This document shows, in pieces, positions 31,233 through 32,780 of a DNA stretch of 32,780 nucleotides; position 1 is the stretch's first letter; the number at the start of each line of letters is the position of its first letter. The notes beneath the pieces are model-generated. The model was given only the letters and a program-made list of their open reading frames with translations, made no database searches and had not been told where the DNA came from. The stretch lies in NCBI GenBank assembly GCA_934574095.1, contig CAKTMW010000019.1, positions 1 to 32,780 of the forward strand, written 5' to 3'. A program made the translations under genes and the position numbers. This stretch comes from an uncultured Oscillospiraceae bacterium. Lineage in GTDB: Bacteria; Bacillota; Clostridia; Oscillospirales; Oscillospiraceae.

Positions 31233-32780
31233 TTACCCCACCTCCTTCGCAGCTGCTGCGATCATCTGCTGATAAGACGCCAGCTCGTCGGCGTAGTTGA
31301 ACTGTATCGTGATCTGCTTACTCTCGGATACCGTGATCCTGCGGATCAATCCGGCCACCATTTCACGGGTAAGCTTGTCAATTTTTCTGAATTTGGTATA
31401 TTCGGCGACCCAGTTCCGGGTGTCCGCCGCACCTTCCTCCAAGGCTTGCCGCCGTTCGTGCAGGCTGGCGAGGGCTACCTGCAATGCGTCGATCCGCTGC
31501 GTATAGCGCTGCCGCATCATGTCATACTCCGTGCGGGAGATCAGGTCGTCGTGGAAAGCCTCCAACAAACGCATACGGTATTCCTTCTGCTCGGTGATCT
31601 GCGTTTCCTTTTCCTCAATGGTCATATCCAACTGCCGGTGCTTGGCGGCTTGGATGCTCTTTTGACCAATCTCGTGGATCAACTGGTCAATATCGACCAC
31701 CATCTCAATTTGCTTCTGGATGGCCCGCAGCACCACGCCCTCTAAAGCAGTCTGCGAAATGGAGTGGCTGCTGCACAGCTTGGAGCGCTTATGCGTGGAG
31801 CAGACGTAGTAATAAAATATGCGATTGCCGCGCTTTACGCTGCGCCTGCACATGGCGCGGCCGCAATCGGCGCAGTACAGCATTCCGGCCAAGGGCTGCA
31901 CCACTTCCTCGGAAGGAGAAGTGCGGGTATCCAGTGACAGCAGGTGCTGCACCGAGGTGAAAAGCTCCTCACTGATAATGGGCGCGTGGTTTTTCTCCAC
32001 AACACACCAATCCTCTTTGCTGCGCAGTTTCATTTGTTTGATCTTATAGTTGGGTGTTCCGCGTTTGCCCTGCACCAACGTTCCAATATAGATAGGGTTC
32101 TCCAGAATAGCCCGTACTGCGACGGGCGACCACACGATATTGTCACCGACTGCCTGAAATCCGGACTGATATTTCAGCCCCTGCTGCTGCTTATATGCCG
32201 CCGGCGGCAGAATGCCCTCCGAGGAGAGATAGTTGGCGATGGCCTGCTGGCTGTAGCCCTCCATTTTCAGTTGAAAGATGGTGCGAACCACCATAGCGGC
32301 ATATTCGTCGATGATGAGCTTGTGTTTGTCGGCAGGGTCTTTCAGATAACCATAACAGGCAAAGGCACCGAGAAATTCTCCCGCCTTGCGCTGGACACGA
32401 AATTGCGCCCGCAGCTTCTGGGAAAGGCTGCGGCAGTACGCCTCGTTCATAATGTTCTTGATGGGGATGGAAATATCATCGCACAGCGGCGTGTGTTCGC
32501 TGTCCAGATCGTCATTGACAGAGATGAACCGGATGCCCATATCCGGGAAAATGGTTTCCAGATACTTGCCGGTCTCGATATACTCACGGCCAAGGCGAGA
32601 CAGGTCTTTTACAATGACGCAGTTCGCCTTCTTTTCGCGGATAGCGTCCATAACGCCGCGAAAGCCCGGCCGGTCATAGTTGGTGCCGGTGTAACCGTCG
32701 TCCACCTGCTCCCCCACCAGCGTGATCTCCGGGTGCCGCTGCACGAACTCATGGATCAGCTTTCGCTGGTTGTCGATACT
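31233..32780 (-). CDS. Large serine recombinase C (first of trio), N-terminus cut by window edge
   Basis: About 515 C-terminal residues are in the window. The frame is open through the right edge, where it reads SIDNQRKLIHEFVQRHPE, so the catalytic Ser region lies outside. Seen are DDGYTGTNYDRPGF, VKDLSRLGREYIETGKY, the recombinase domain with FACYGYLKDP, zinc ribbon LYCADCGRAMCRR...YYYVCSTHKRSKLCSSH, a coiled coil and the ending ITVSESKQITIQFNYADEL. It is the first gene of the trio within the window and may be preceded by others. Confidence 0.92.
   Translation of the reverse strand, partial: SIDNQRKLIHEFVQRHPEITLVGEQVDDGYTGTNYDRPGFRGVMDAIREKKANCVIVKDLSRLGREYIETGKYLETIFPDMGIRFISVNDDLDSEHTPLCDDISIPIKNIMNEAYCRSLSQKLRAQFRVQRKAGEFLGAFACYGYLKDPADKHKLIIDEYAAMVVRTIFQLKMEGYSQQAIANYLSSEGILPPAAYKQQQGLKYQSGFQAVGDNIVWSPVAVRAILENPIYIGTLVQGKRGTPNYKIKQMKLRSKEDWCVVEKNHAPIISEELFTSVQHLLSLDTRTSPSEEVVQPLAGMLYCADCGRAMCRRSVKRGNRIFYYYVCSTHKRSKLCSSHSISQTALEGVVLRAIQKQIEMVVDIDQLIHEIGQKSIQAAKHRQLDMTIEEKETQITEQKEYRMRLLEAFHDDLISRTEYDMMRQRYTQRIDALQVALASLHERRQALEEGAADTRNWVAEYTKFRKIDKLTREMVAGLIRRITVSESKQITIQFNYADELASYQQMIAAAAKEVG

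Larger units (their letters stand above)
27913..32780. mobile_element. Integrated element inside spoIVB, left end with recombinase trio
   Basis: From the spoIVB junction to the right window edge, all coding capacity is three tandem large serine recombinases on the minus strand. The base composition looks less GC-rich than the flanking genes. The element continues beyond 32780, so its cargo and other end are unknown. Confidence 0.8.

Noticed and set aside
1..32780. tRNA or rRNA genes
   Set aside because: I saw no tRNA-like T-loop/acceptor pattern or rRNA segment; a covariance search was not possible here.

Overview
The window is a GC-rich stretch of a spore-forming Firmicute chromosome, most likely a gut Clostridia of the Oscillospiraceae type. 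The evidence is a CtsR/McsA/ClpC stress operon, RNase Y with a nearby YmdB-type phosphodiesterase, a GerA/SpoVAF-type spore protein behind a sigma-G-like promoter, a SpoIVB fragment, large serine recombinases, and many short GC-rich intergenic palindromes. Family assignments rest on motifs I recognise in the translations; no database search was run.

Layout. 1-2327 (minus): an NhaC-type antiporter cut by the window edge, a nitrilase-superfamily amidase and a small Smr protein. 3005-4809 (plus): a YfcE-type phosphodiesterase, endonuclease IV and a small membrane exporter-like protein. 4852-9517 (minus): a DUF4349 lipoprotein, then clpC, mcsA and ctsR, with paired CtsR operators around the ctsR promoter and no mcsB. 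9778-12548 (plus): a frameshifted small membrane protein and a 596-residue membrane protein of unknown function. 13202-14431 (minus): an RlmI-like rRNA methyltransferase. 14537-22032 (plus): a cytoplasmic-looking amidase with SH3 domain, rny, an Amidase_6-like lipoprotein, then a tight row of ymdB, ybaK-like, sbcD-like and asparaginase genes. 22241-23641 (plus): the GerA/SpoVAF-like gene. 24223-27765 (minus): DegV, a membrane-anchored XRE regulator, a MATE transporter and a small Cys-rich protein.

The most notable feature is at the right end. The last ~41 codons of spoIVB (27780-27905), starting two codons before the catalytic serine, abut a mobile element whose end carries three tandem large serine recombinase genes (27936 to beyond 32780). 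All lie on the same strand as spoIVB. This resembles the skin-type elements that interrupt sporulation genes and are excised during development, here in the gene for the sigma-K checkpoint protease. Whether excision is regulated cannot be seen from this window.

The second notable feature is a family of three MITE-like intergenic repeats of roughly 470-610 bp (2415-2988, 10272-10737 inverted, 12587-13200). They have long inverted termini and internal hairpins whose two arms change together between copies. One copy carries a nested insert flanked by a 9-bp direct repeat, and two copies in opposite orientation bracket the 596-residue gene. A separate family of short GTAGGG/CCCTAC palindromic cassettes is scattered through the window and forms an array at 23741-24105.
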